64,000 bases of DNA, taken from contig CAVXXW010000021.1 in the NCBI GenBank assembly GCA_963765785.1, forward strand, positions 62,001 through 126,000, read 5' to 3'. A program made the translations under genes and the position numbers. How positions within the stretch are numbered: position 1 is the stretch's first letter; every line of letters starts with the position of its first letter. Positions 50,023 to 58,317 of the stretch are shown piece by piece. Under the pieces are notes generated by a model. That model had not been told where the DNA came from and did no database searches. It saw only the letters and a program-made list of their open reading frames with translations. Source of the DNA: AC-32 sp963765785. Lineage in GTDB: Bacteria; Actinomycetota; Thermoleophilia; Gaiellales; Gaiellaceae.

Positions 50023-50559
50023 GTGCTGACGCTCTTGCTCGCCCTCGCCCTGACGCGCGTCCAGGTCCAACCGCCGCCTCCCGACTGGTCGGTCTGGCCG
50101 GCGCAGGGGACGATCACCGGCGGCTTCGGGTACGACGCCGGCCGCTGGCATCCCGGCATCGACATCGGGATCCTGCGTTCGCTCGCCGTGCGTGCCGCGC
50201 AGCCCGGACGCGTCGTCGCGGTCGGGTCGCCGGGCGGCTTCGAGGGCTATGGGACGGTCGTCGAGGTCGCGCTCGGCCGAGGCTACGTCGCGCTCTACGC
50301 GCACCTCGCGCAGGCCGGCGTCCGCGTCGGCGACGAGGTCTCCGCAGGTGAGCGCATCGGCACCGCGGGCTGCACGGGCTGGTGCACCGGCACGCACCTG
50401 CACTTCGAGCTCCGGCACTTCGGGCGGCCGGTGAGCCCGCTGCGCTTCCGTCAGAAGAGCGGCGTGCGCAGCTCGGCGAGCTTCTGCTTCAGGTCAGGCG
50501 TCATCTCCTCGACGGCCGCCTGCCGGACGAACATCCTCAGCTTCTCCTCGAACACGTAG
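50023..50559 (+). CDS. M23 family (LytM) murein endopeptidase, secreted
   Basis: The 178-residue exported protein has a short signal sequence (LTLLLALALTRV). A LytM domain follows with the zinc ligands in RWHPGIDIG and the HxH motif GTHLHFELR. It would cut peptidoglycan cross-bridges. The domain ends at PVSPLRF (about residue 143). The remaining 35 Ser-rich residues run antisense through the end of the convergent anti-sigma gene (109-base overlap) and look like read-through rather than selected sequence. The GTG at 50023 follows TACTCT (50009-50014) by 8 bases. Confidence 0.82.
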   Translation: MLTLLLALALTRVQVQPPPPDWSVWPAQGTITGGFGYDAGRWHPGIDIGILRSLAVRAAQPGRVVAVGSPGGFEGYGTVVEVALGRGYVALYAHLAQAGVRVGDEVSAGERIGTAGCTGWCTGTHLHFELRHFGRPVSPLRFRQKSGVRSSASFCFRSGVISSTAACRTNILSFSSNT

Positions 50560-50696
50560 CGCTTCCGGCAGTAGGCGCAGACCTCGAGGTGCGCCTCGGC
50601 CTCCGCGAGCTCCGAGTCCGAGAGCTGCTTGTCGAGGTAGGGCTGGAGGAGCTTCTCGCATTCGTCACACGGATCCACTCCCGGACTGAACGACAT
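50451..50696 (-). CDS. zinc-binding anti-sigma factor (RsrA-like)
   Basis: The 81-residue protein has the ZAS pattern with C10, C13, H36, C40 and C43 (PCDECEKLLQPYLD, then HLEVCAYCRKRY), very close to Streptomyces RsrA, which releases SigR on thiol oxidation. It starts with ATG at 50696, sharing one base with the sigma factor's stop (TGATG). Redox sensing is inferred from the cysteine pattern. Confidence 0.88.
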   Translation of the reverse strand: MSFSPGVDPCDECEKLLQPYLDKQLSDSELAEAEAHLEVCAYCRKRYVFEEKLRMFVRQAAVEEMTPDLKQKLAELRTPLF

Positions 50697-51286
50697 CACG
50701 CGGTCTCCACGGTTTGCTCGGCCAGCTCCTGTTTCAGGATACGCCGCCCACGATGGAGGCGGGACATGACGGTGCCGATCGGGATCTCGAGGATCTGCGC
50801 CGCGTCGGCGTAGCTGAAGTCGCCGATGTCGACCAGGACGATCACGTCGCGGAAGTCGTGCGGGACGGCCGAGAGTGCGGCGACGACGTCGTCCTGCGAG
50901 AGCCGCTCGTCGACCCGGTCCTGGTCGTTGTTCGGCTCTCGGCCGGCTTCCTCGAGCCGGTTGTAGAGGTAGTAGTCGCCTTCCTCGAGCGGCTGCAGGT
51001 CGGGCGAGCGCTGCACGCGCCGGCCGCGGTCGATGTTCAGGTTGGTGAGGATCCGAAGCAGCCACGCACGCAGGTTCGTGCCCGGCTGGAACGAGCGCCA
51101 GGCGCGGAACGCGCGTGCATAGGTCTCCTGCATCAGGTCTTCTGCCTCCTCGCGGGTAGAGACCAGGCGCCGCGCCACGCGGTAGACCTGGTCGGAGAGG
51201 TCGAGGGCCTCCTCCTCGAAGCGCACCCGGTCGCGCGCCTCCTCGGCGAGCTTCCTCGGGTCCGGCTCGTGAGTGGTCTCGCCCAT
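50696..51286 (-). CDS. ECF sigma factor, SigR-like
   Basis: The 196-residue sigma factor has region 2 (LSDQVYRVARRLVSTREEAEDLMQETYARAFRAWRSF, then LRAWLLRILTNLNIDRGRR) and region 4 (ALSAVPHDFRDVIVLVDIGDFSYADAAQILEIPIGTVMSRLHRGR). The ATG at 51286 follows TAGGGT (51295-51300) by 8 bases. It is co-translated with its anti-sigma partner. The regulon probably covers thiol-oxidative or envelope stress. Confidence 0.9.
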   Translation of the reverse strand: MGETTHEPDPRKLAEEARDRVRFEEEALDLSDQVYRVARRLVSTREEAEDLMQETYARAFRAWRSFQPGTNLRAWLLRILTNLNIDRGRRVQRSPDLQPLEEGDYYLYNRLEEAGREPNNDQDRVDERLSQDDVVAALSAVPHDFRDVIVLVDIGDFSYADAAQILEIPIGTVMSRLHRGRRILKQELAEQTVETA

Positions 51287-51385
51287 CGCGGGCCACCCTA
51301 GCATCGTCGTGTCGTGGCTTTGGAACGCTCGCGCAGGCGTCGCCATTCCCGTTTTCGAACCACGCGCCGCGGGTACACGGGCGCC

Positions 51386-51664
51386 ATGGAAGGCTATGAC
51401 GTCGTCGGAAGCGACGACCACAAGCTGGGCGAGGTCGCCGCGGTCGACGGCGACCTGTTGATCGTCGAGGGCGGGCTGCTGCGCAAATCACGTCATGCGA
51501 TCCCGCTGGCATTCGCCCACGGCGACGACGGCGAGCAGGTCGTCCGACTCTCCGTCTCGAAGGAGGTCGTGAACGATTCGCCTCCGCTCGAGAGCGGCGA
51601 CGTCGACCGGCAGGCCGTCGCGGAGCACTACGGGCTTGTTCAACCGACGAGACCTAGCGGCTAG
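51386..51664 (+). CDS. PRC-barrel-like small protein
   Basis: The 92-residue protein has a single beta-rich domain typical of PRC-barrel/DUF2171 proteins (MEGYDVVGSDDHKLGEVAAV, then GGLLRKSRHAIPLAFAHG). These adaptors bind RNA-processing or photosynthetic partners in other bacteria; here the role is unknown. The ATG at 51386 is preferred because the domain starts there. The upstream GTG at 51314 would add a basic, low-complexity extension. It converges on the HMA gene with a 4-base overlap. Confidence 0.72.
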   Translation: MEGYDVVGSDDHKLGEVAAVDGDLLIVEGGLLRKSRHAIPLAFAHGDDGEQVVRLSVSKEVVNDSPPLESGDVDRQAVAEHYGLVQPTRPSG

Positions 51665-51879
51665 ACGCTCTCGAGCTCGCGGAAGCCCGCCTTCGCCATC
51701 TCGGCGAGGATGGCTTCGCGGTCCGTGCGCTCGTCATCCCACTCCAGCTGGACCTGGCCCATCAGGTTCGCGTTCGCGAACTCGAGGCCGTCGTGCCCGC
51801 GCAGGGCTCCGGCGAGGCGGCCGACGCAGCGCTCGCAGCGGATCCCGCTGACCTGGATCGTCTCGGAGAGGATCGCCAT
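51661..51879 (-). CDS. heavy-metal-associated (HMA) domain protein
   Basis: The 72-residue ferredoxin-like protein has the metal-binding loop SGIRCERCVGRLAGAL (C15, C18) of CopZ-type copper chaperones. Arg and Glu flank the cysteines instead of the more usual MxCxxC. It probably binds a soft metal. It lies immediately downstream of the GCS2 ligase gene (no gap), so both are likely on one message. Confidence 0.82.
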   Translation of the reverse strand: MAILSETIQVSGIRCERCVGRLAGALRGHDGLEFANANLMGQVQLEWDDERTDREAILAEMAKAGFRELESV

Positions 51880-52980
51880 CTAGGCCGATCGTACCGTCCG
51901 CTCGACGGCGTCGGCCGCGACGGCCTCGAGCCCGCGCGAGCGGCCGATCTCGAGCTGCCGGTCGCCTTCGCACGTCCGTGGGTCGAGCACGCGCACGGGC
52001 TCTTCCGTCCTGAGCTCCCGCAGGGCCGGCCCGACGAAGGCGAGGAGCTCGCGGAAGAGCTCCTCGGCCGGGACGAGCCGCGAGCCGTCGGGGTGGATCA
52101 GCTGCGCACGCGGGCCGAAGCGCAGCGCCGCCCAGCGGTTCTGCGCGTAGTCGCCGCGGTTCGCCGGCTCGGGCGGCTCGCCGTCGAGCACGGTCAGGCA
52201 CAGCGCCTGCAGCAGGGCGGCGAAGGCGGCCGTGCGCTCGACCTCGGTCGGCTGGTCGGGCGCCCGCACCTCGAGCGTCCCAAAGCGCGGGTGCGGCCGG
52301 ATGTCCCACCAGAACCGCGTATAGCCGTCCGCGAGCCCGATCTCGACGAAGCGCTCGACGAACGCCTCCCACTCCCCGTAGGAGCCGAAGACCGGGGGCG
52401 CGGCGGCGCGCGGAAGCAGTGCCAGCACCTCGGCGCGGGCCGACGCCAGGCCCGTCTCCTCGCCTGCGAGGTAGGGCGAATTCGCCGACAGAGCGAGCAC
52501 GAGCGGCAGCCAAGGGAGCACGCCTTCGAGCGCCCACAGGCTCTCCTCGGGCCCGGGCATCGAGACGTGGACGTGCAGCCCGCACACGGCCTGGCGCCGT
52601 GCGGAGATGCCTGCGTACTCGACGAACTCGCTGTAGCGCGGATCCGGCGCTATGTCCTGCGCCTGCGGAAGGCTGAACGGGTGGGTGCCGGAGGCGGCGA
52701 TCCGCAGCCCGGCCGCGCGGGCGCCCTCGTCGGCGGCCCCCCGCAGCTCCCGTAGGGCGCCGAGCGCGTCCTGTGGCGTCGCGCAGACGTCGGTCGCCAG
52801 CTCGAGCATCGATGCAAGGAGCTCCATCTTCAGCACGCCGGGCAGCTCGCGCCCTTCCGCGGCGCCGAGCAGCGCCTCCACGCCCGGCGCGAGTGCAAGC
52901 GAGTCCGCGTCGAGGATCAGCACTTCCTCCTCGATCCCCAGCGACCACGGCGCGCTCCGGCCGAAGGCCTGCTCGATCAC
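51880..52980 (-). CDS. GCS2-type glutamate-cysteine ligase / carboxylate-amine ligase
   Basis: The 366-residue enzyme belongs to the YbdK/GCS2 family, with SLGIEEEVLILDADS, the metal-site LKMELLASMLELAT, CGLHVHVSMP and FWWDIRPHPRFGTLEVRAPD. It ligates glutamate or a related acid to an amine through an acyl phosphate. In actinobacteria the substrate need not be cysteine. The GTG at 52980 follows TAGCGT (52987-52992) by 6 bases. Proximity to a SigR-like system is suggestive of thiol metabolism. Confidence 0.85.
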   Translation of the reverse strand: MIEQAFGRSAPWSLGIEEEVLILDADSLALAPGVEALLGAAEGRELPGVLKMELLASMLELATDVCATPQDALGALRELRGAADEGARAAGLRIAASGTHPFSLPQAQDIAPDPRYSEFVEYAGISARRQAVCGLHVHVSMPGPEESLWALEGVLPWLPLVLALSANSPYLAGEETGLASARAEVLALLPRAAAPPVFGSYGEWEAFVERFVEIGLADGYTRFWWDIRPHPRFGTLEVRAPDQPTEVERTAAFAALLQALCLTVLDGEPPEPANRGDYAQNRWAALRFGPRAQLIHPDGSRLVPAEELFRELLAFVGPALRELRTEEPVRVLDPRTCEGDRQLEIGRSRGLEAVAADAVERTVRSA

Positions 52981-53006
52981 GCCTCTACGCTAACGGGGCG
53001 TCTGCG

Positions 53007-53821
53007 TCACGGGTTCCAGCGCTGCTTGGCGAAGCTCAGCACGAGCAGGAGCATCGAAGCGCCGGCAAGCATCACGGCCGCGTAGAAGAGGATCTCGAGC
53101 CAGTCAGGGCCGCCGTCGGACCTTCGGGGCGTGTGGCGTGGCGGCGACCTTGTCAGCGGCGGTCGGCAGGACGAGGCCGAGGCCTGCGAACGGCTCGCTC
53201 GAGAAGCTCGACCCCGCGGCCTCGCAGCCGTCGAACACGGGCCTGGCGGCCGACGGGTGGACCCTCTCCCCGGGCGAGACGACCGCGATCGCGAGGCGGC
53301 CGAGCGTCGTGGTCGTGCCGCCGCGCCGCGCGACCATCGTGATCCCGTACGTGCCCGGCGCCAGCGGCCGGCCGCGGAAGCGCCCGAGGAAGCCGACGCG
53401 GCTGACGCCCTCGCCGAGGCTCACGACCCTGCGCCCCGCAAGGTCGCAGCTCGGGCTCGGCCCGCGCACGAGCAGCACCACGGTCGCCGGCGCTCTCAGG
53501 TGGAACGTGATCGTCGTCCCGCGACGGCCCGGCCGGCGGGTGTGGAATCGCGTGCGCGAGACGTGCGGCGAGGTCGCAGCGCTGCGCGACGCGGGCTGTG
53601 ACGCCGACGCCGGAGCCGGCCCGGCAACGCAGGCGGCGGAACGGGCGGCCGAGGCGGCAGCGGGGCAGCGGTCGTGACCGGCAGCGAGATCGCCAGTGTC
53701 GGCACCGTAGCGTCGGCAGGATGTCGCCGCGCGCAGAGCCGAGCGCGAGCGTCGATGCAAAGCCAGCGACGGCAATGACCGCGAACAGCACGACGACGCC
53801 TGGACGCTTCCGCACGCGCAT
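53007..53821 (-). pseudogene. secreted, membrane-anchored surface protein with frameshifts
   Basis: Four successive pieces in shifting frames look like one protein. A signal sequence comes first (MRVRKRPGVVVLFAVIAVAG, from ATG 53821). Next come a Pro-rich linker (SLPVTTAAPLPPRPPVPPP) and a beta-rich domain (TTITFHLRAPATVVLLVRG, then GRPLAPGTYGITMVARRGG). Last is a C-terminal membrane anchor (WLEILFYAAVMLAGASMLLL) with a basic tail ending at TGA 53007-53009. Joining them needs shifts near 53713, near 53640 and near 53105. Either this is a pseudogene, or the GC-rich linker contains sequence errors. The anchor has no start codon of its own. Confidence 0.55.
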
Positions 53822-53868
53822 ACCTCCGACGTGACAAGGGCCACGAGCCGCGAACGGATACGGCTAGA

Positions 53869-54120
53869 TCACGCGGTGTGCCAGGCGCGGAAGGCTTCGA
53901 GCAGGACCAGCTCGGCCTCCGGCGAGACGTCGGCGACCGTCAGCCGGCCCGTCAGCTCGATCGTCTGCCGCATCTGCTCGACGTAGGTGCGGCAGCTCTG
54001 GCAGATCTCCAGATGCCGGTCGATGCGCTCGTGCTCCTCCGCGGGGAGGGCTCCCTCGAGGTAGTCGGTCACGAGCTCCACGAGCTCCCGGCAGCTGAGC
54101 TGTTCGAATTCCACGGTCAT
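53869..54120 (-). CDS. zinc-finger anti-sigma factor (second pair)
   Basis: The 83-residue protein has the zf-HC2 motif H36-x3-C40-x2-C43 (HLEICQSC) preceded by C10 (LSCRELVELVTDYLEG). Its ATG overlaps the sigma factor's stop in ATGA. It lacks the second N-terminal Cys of RsrA-type sensors, so it is less clearly redox-responsive than the 50451 protein. Confidence 0.88.
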   Translation of the reverse strand: MTVEFEQLSCRELVELVTDYLEGALPAEEHERIDRHLEICQSCRTYVEQMRQTIELTGRLTVADVSPEAELVLLEAFRAWHTA

Positions 54121-54740
54121 GGTTGGTCCAGATACGACTCCAGCGCCGCCCGAACCTTCGAGCGGGCGCGGTGGAGCAATACGCGTTGATTGGTCTCGCT
54201 CAGCTCGAGAGCGTTACGGACCTCGTCGCTCGACCAGCCCTCGATGTCCCGCAGCGTGATCACCGTGCGCTGCGTCGCCGGCAGCGCCTCGATCGCCTCG
54301 GCCAGGCGTTCACGGGTCTCGGCCGCGAGCAGCGCGTCGTCGGGCCACGGCGCTGGCTTCACCGACCAGTGTCCCGGCCAGCGCGGGTGCTCGGTGTCGA
54401 GGAACCGGTCGGCGCTGACGGCCGGCTCCGGCACGCGCGCGGGATCCTCGAGCGCCGAGAACGGCAGCGTGCGCCCGTCGCGCACCGCCCGGGTCTTCGC
54501 GATGTTGGCCAGGATCCGGAAGATCCACGTCTTCAGCGAGGAGCGGCCCTCGAAGCGCTCGAGCCCGTTGAGCACGCCGAGCCACGTTTCCTGCGCGACC
54601 TCCTCCGCGGTCGCCTGGCTCGAGACGTACATCCGCGCCACGCGCACGAGCGACGGGTGGTACTCGCGCACGAGCGCTGCGAACGCGCCCTCGTCTCCCG
54701 CTCGCAGCGCGTCGAGGAGCTCGGCCTCCGTCGCCGCCAC
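54117..54740 (-). CDS. ECF sigma factor (second pair)
   Basis: The 207-residue sigma factor has region 2 (LVREYHPSLVRVARMYVSSQATAEEVAQETWLGVLNGL, then SLKTWIFRILANIAKTRA) and region 4 (AIEALPATQRTVITLRDIEGWSSDEVRNALELSETNQRVLLHRARSKV). A roughly 50-residue linker between them contains many Pro and Trp residues. The GTG at 54740 follows TACAGT (54747-54752) by 6 bases. It is divergent from the flavoprotein gene. Confidence 0.9.
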   Translation of the reverse strand: MAATEAELLDALRAGDEGAFAALVREYHPSLVRVARMYVSSQATAEEVAQETWLGVLNGLERFEGRSSLKTWIFRILANIAKTRAVRDGRTLPFSALEDPARVPEPAVSADRFLDTEHPRWPGHWSVKPAPWPDDALLAAETRERLAEAIEALPATQRTVITLRDIEGWSSDEVRNALELSETNQRVLLHRARSKVRAALESYLDQP

Positions 54741-54785
54741 CGCGCGACTGTAACGGAACCCTTCCGGCGCGAGACAATGGCGGCG

Positions 54786-56192
54786 GTGCCCGAACGCTTC
54801 GACCTGATCGTGATCGGCGGCGGCTCCGCTGCGCGCGACGCGGCCGGCATGGCGGCGCGCGACCACGGCGCGCGTGTCGCGCTCGTCGAGAGAGAGCGCT
54901 GGGGCGGCAGCTGCCCGAACGTCGCCTGCACGCCGACCAAGGCGTACCTCGTGGCCGCCGAGCTCGCGCACGACGCAGGGACGCTGGCCCCGAAGATCGG
55001 CGTCGAGACCGGCACCGTCCGCGTCGACCTCGCGCGGGTTCACGACTGGAAGGAGTCGCTGAAGAAGGCGCAGGAGCAGTGGGTCGCCGACCTCGAGGCG
55101 GCCGGCCTCGCGACCTTCACCGGCGAGGCGATGCTCGTGGACGCGCGCACCGTGCTCGTGGGCGAGACTCAGCTCCAGTCCGACCGGATCCTGATCGCGA
55201 CCGGCTCGCGCACGGCGGTGCCGCCGGTTGAGGGCATCGACGAGGTCGACTGGGTCGACCACGTCTCGGCGCTCGAGCTGACCGAGCTGCCGCGCTCGCT
55301 GCTCGTCGTCGGCGCCGGGGCCGTCGGGCTCGAGTTCGGGCAGGCGTTCTCCCGCTTCGGCTCGGAGGTGACGATCGTCGATGCGGCCGACCGGATCGCG
55401 CCGCTCGCCGACGAGGAGGCCTGCGCCAAGCTCGCCGCCGCGCTCGAGGACGAGGGCATCCGGCTCGCGCCCGGGGTATTCGTCCAGCGCATCCGCCGCG
55501 ACGGGGACGAGGTGGTCGCCACGATCGCGCCGCGAGACGAGTCGCCGCCCTACGAGCTCAGGGCGCAGACGGTGCTGCTAGCGGCGGGGCGCGTCCCGAA
55601 CCTCGAGGGCCTCAACGTCGACGAGCTCGGGATCGAGACCACGCGCACCGGGATCGCGGTGGACGAACGCCTGCGCACCTCCGTCCAGGGCATCTGGGCG
55701 GCGGGCGACGTCAACGCGGTCGCGCAGTTCACGCCGGTCGCGCAGTACCAGGCGCGGGTCGCGGTCGCCGACATGTTCGACGCGGACGCGCCCAGCGCCG
55801 ACTACTCGGTGCTACCGACCTCGATCTTCACCGACCCCGAGCTCGGCAGCGTCGGGCTGACCGAGCAGCAGGCGCGAGAGCAGGGTCACGACCTCGAGGT
55901 CGTGCGGAACGAGTACGTGCGGCGCTTCTCGTACGTCGACCTCAGGCACGGGCTATTCAAGGTCGTCTTCGACCGCGGCACGCGCCGCGTGCTCGGGCTG
56001 CACGTCGTCTCGCGCAGCGCCGGCGAGATCGTCCAGGGCCTCTCGCTCGGGCTGCGGCTGGGCGCGACCGTCGAGGACCTGGCCGCGATGCACCACGTCT
56101 TCCCGACCTTCGGCGAGGGCGTCAAGGCGGCCGCCGAGCGGGCCGTCCCGGCTACTGCGGGCCTGATGGGCGCCGCCTTCCTCGACGACTAG
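54786..56192 (+). CDS. pyridine nucleotide-disulfide oxidoreductase (mercuric reductase/dihydrolipoamide dehydrogenase-like)
   Basis: The 468-residue flavoprotein has the FAD motif VIGGGSAARDAAG and the redox-active pair GGSCPNVACTPTKAYL. The NAD(P)-binding motif is VVGAGAVGLEFGQAFSRFG, the second FAD motif is GIWAAGDVNAVAQFTPVA, and the interface motif is MHHVFPTFGEG. There is no N-terminal HMA domain and no C-terminal Cys pair, so mercury reduction is not supported. The substrate is an unknown disulfide or quinone. The GTG at 54786 follows GACAAT by 7 bases; the ATG at 54777 is the alternative and adds three residues. Confidence 0.87.
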   Translation: MPERFDLIVIGGGSAARDAAGMAARDHGARVALVERERWGGSCPNVACTPTKAYLVAAELAHDAGTLAPKIGVETGTVRVDLARVHDWKESLKKAQEQWVADLEAAGLATFTGEAMLVDARTVLVGETQLQSDRILIATGSRTAVPPVEGIDEVDWVDHVSALELTELPRSLLVVGAGAVGLEFGQAFSRFGSEVTIVDAADRIAPLADEEACAKLAAALEDEGIRLAPGVFVQRIRRDGDEVVATIAPRDESPPYELRAQTVLLAAGRVPNLEGLNVDELGIETTRTGIAVDERLRTSVQGIWAAGDVNAVAQFTPVAQYQARVAVADMFDADAPSADYSVLPTSIFTDPELGSVGLTEQQAREQGHDLEVVRNEYVRRFSYVDLRHGLFKVVFDRGTRRVLGLHVVSRSAGEIVQGLSLGLRLGATVEDLAAMHHVFPTFGEGVKAAAERAVPATAGLMGAAFLDD

Positions 56193-56208
56193 AACTGTCC
56201 CTGAACGA

Positions 56209-56243
56209 AGAAGGAGGCCGGGGCAGGCTTCCGGCCTCCTTCT
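56209..56243 (+). terminator. hairpin terminator after the flavoprotein gene
   Basis: A perfect 13-bp stem (AGAAGGAGGCCGG / CCGGCCTCCTTCT) with a 9-base loop lies 16 bases after the stop. A T/C-rich run follows. A second GC-rich hairpin (56250-56284) lies next to it and could serve the convergent htrA-like gene. Confidence 0.7.
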
Positions 56244-56318
56244 CTCGATCCCGGCGCGCCGTGCTGGCGAACGGCGCGGCCGGGAACCGGGCCCCAGGGG
56301 GTGGGGCCAACCGGACGG

Positions 56319-57518
56319 TCAGCTAGGGGAGGATGGCTGCCGTCCCAACTTGACTGTCACCGTGCGTCGTTGGTCTCCTCGGTAGACGTCGAGCTTCACC
56401 TGGTCGCCCGGCTTCTTCCCCGCGATCGCGTCGCGGAGCTGGTCGAGCGAGTCCAGCGGGTTTGCGTCGATCGCGGCAATCAGGTCGCCGCCGAGCGGAT
56501 ACGTCTCGCCCGCGAGCGTCGCGTTCTGCGCGCCTGCCTCGAGGCCGGCCTTCGCAGCGCCGCTCCCCGGCTGCACGCTCGCGACGAGCAGGCCGTGCGT
56601 GACCGGGAACTTGAAGAGCTTCGCCGCGCTCGCCGTCACGGCCTGGGCGGTGATGCCGAGGTAGGCGTGCTCCACGCGACCGTTCTTGATCAGCTCCGCC
56701 GCGACGGTACGGACGGTGTTGATCGGAACCGCGAAGCCGATCCCGATGTTGCCGCCCGACCCGCTCCCGCCCGTCGAGATCTGCGAGTTGACGCCGATCA
56801 CGTCGCCCCGCGCGTTCAGCAGCGGGCCGCCGGAGTTGCCCCTGTTCAGGGCGGCGTCCGTCTGGATCACATGGTCGATCGAGTAGCTGTTCGGCGACTG
56901 GATCACGCGCTGCAGCGCGCTCACGATCCCGGCCGTGACGGTGCGGTCGAGACCGAGCGGGTTGCCGATCGCAACGACGGAGTCGCCAACCCGGACTGCG
57001 TCGGAGTTCCCGAGCGTGAGCGGCGTCAGCGCCCGCGCGTGCGCGCCAACCTCGAGGACGGCGATGTCCGTCGAGGGATCGACCCCGACGATCTTGGCCT
57101 TCATGCTCTCGTTGTCCGAGAAGCTCACCTCGACGGTCTTCGCGCCCTCGACCACGTGGTAGTTCGTGACGATGTGGCCGGCCTTGTCGATTACGAAGCC
57201 GGAGCCGAGCGACTGCTGCTGCTGCCGCGTCGGGAACGGGAAGCCGAACAGGTCGGTGCTCTGGCCGTTCACGACCTGGGTCGCGGTGATCTGAACCACG
57301 CCTGGCGCGTCGCGCCGGTAGATGTCGTTCACCGAGAGGAGGCTCGTCTTGCTGACGGGCACCTCGGTCGCGGCCGGCGTCGCCTGGACCTCGCGCACCG
57401 TGGTCGTGCTGTGCCCGAAGCCGCCGAAGAGCGCAGCCCCGCCGAGCGAGAACGCCGCTCCGAGAGCTCCGGCCGCGAGCAGTGCCGCACTGTTGATCGC
57501 CCGGGTGCCTCCTGCCAC
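56319..57518 (-). CDS. HtrA/DegP-like serine protease with PDZ domain
   Basis: The 399-residue protein has an N-terminal signal-anchor (residues about 10-32) and a trypsin-like domain with triad H121 (TNYHVV), D151 (STDIAVL) and S229 (GNSGGPLL). One C-terminal PDZ domain follows (about 295-395: GLLVASVQPGSGAAKAGLEAG, then LDSLDQLRDAIAGKKPGDQV). It handles misfolded exported proteins. The GTG at 57518 follows TATAAC (57526-57531) by 7 bases, the most consensus-like of the leaderless -10 elements. Confidence 0.93.
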   Translation of the reverse strand: MAGGTRAINSAALLAAGALGAAFSLGGAALFGGFGHSTTTVREVQATPAATEVPVSKTSLLSVNDIYRRDAPGVVQITATQVVNGQSTDLFGFPFPTRQQQQSLGSGFVIDKAGHIVTNYHVVEGAKTVEVSFSDNESMKAKIVGVDPSTDIAVLEVGAHARALTPLTLGNSDAVRVGDSVVAIGNPLGLDRTVTAGIVSALQRVIQSPNSYSIDHVIQTDAALNRGNSGGPLLNARGDVIGVNSQISTGGSGSGGNIGIGFAVPINTVRTVAAELIKNGRVEHAYLGITAQAVTASAAKLFKFPVTHGLLVASVQPGSGAAKAGLEAGAQNATLAGETYPLGGDLIAAIDANPLDSLDQLRDAIAGKKPGDQVKLDVYRGDQRRTVTVKLGRQPSSPS

Positions 57519-57525
57519 GGCTCGC

Positions 57526-57531
57526 GTTATA
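57526..57531 (-). promoter_or_regulatory. -10 element of the htrA-like gene
   Basis: TATAAC on the minus strand ends 7 bases before the GTG. No good -35 was found. Upstream, 57540-57740 holds no gene. Confidence 0.55.
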
Positions 57532-57715
57532 TCCGGGCCGTGTTCAACCCCTGTTGCGGGGCGTTAAGCCTGCGTTAAGCACGCGTAGCTGGGCTCTCGC
57601 GCGAGCGCATCCGGCAGGTCGTTCGGCCCCGCTCGTTTCGCGATCGTGCCTAAGCTGGCCCCTCTCCGTGTGCGTCACGGATCGCAGTCGTCGGATCGCC
57701 TCCGGCAACAGGTGG

Positions 57716-58190
57716 TTAGCCCTGTAACGAGCGCATCGTAAGCGCACCGCCGCCGTTTCTAGGTAAGACGCAAGTCACCGAGCAGCCCAATCGTCGCCGC
57801 AGGAGCACGCCACGGATCAGCGTTGCGTCGATCAGGACCGCGGCGGCGCGGCCGACCCCCGCTTGTTTGAGCTCGCCGAGAGGTTTGAAGGACAGGCCGC
57901 TCTTGCGGCCGGCCTGATGCTCCTCGACGACTTTCCTTTCCGGCCGACACCGGAGGTGCACCGCGGATCGGCTGAGGCTCGGTCGCGCCGGCGACCCGCG
58001 GCAGCCACTCGAGCCAACTCGGGATGCGGATGATGAAGACGTGGTAGTCCATCGACAGCCCGAACAGGATCACGAACAGGAACATCGGCATGAACGACTC
58101 GATCCCTCCCGACGAGGCGCCGATCAATCCGCGCCCGACGCCGTCCTGGAAGACGAGCACGAGAAGCCCGTGGGCGGTGTCATTAGGCGT
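57716..58190 (-). pseudogene. MMPL/RND transporter remnant, rearranged
   Basis: Three recognisable pieces of an MMPL exporter remain. LLVLVFQDGVGRGLIG with FMPMFLFVILFGLSMDYHVFI (transmembrane segment with the conserved DYHVF) is fused directly to IPSWLEWLPRVAG, which is normally the extreme C-terminus. Then, in another frame, comes FKPLGELKQAGVGRAAAVLI with DATLIRGVLL, normally between those two. The remnant is therefore deleted, shifted and out of order. No start or full domain is left. The flanks (57540-57715 and 58191-58305) show no gene. Confidence 0.75.
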
Positions 58191-58317
58191 CTGCCGGCTG
58201 GGGCACGCCGCCATTCGACAGAGAAAGGGTCCTTCCATTGACAGCGAGACGCCTGGTCGCAGAACAATGCACCTTTTGCAGGGTCCACTTGGGCGAGCAT
58301 TGCCGTAGGATCGGCCA

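Noticed and set aside
54786..56192. Mercuric reductase proper
   Set aside because: There is no C-terminal Cys pair, no HMA domain, and no mer genes nearby, so it is left as a generic disulfide reductase.
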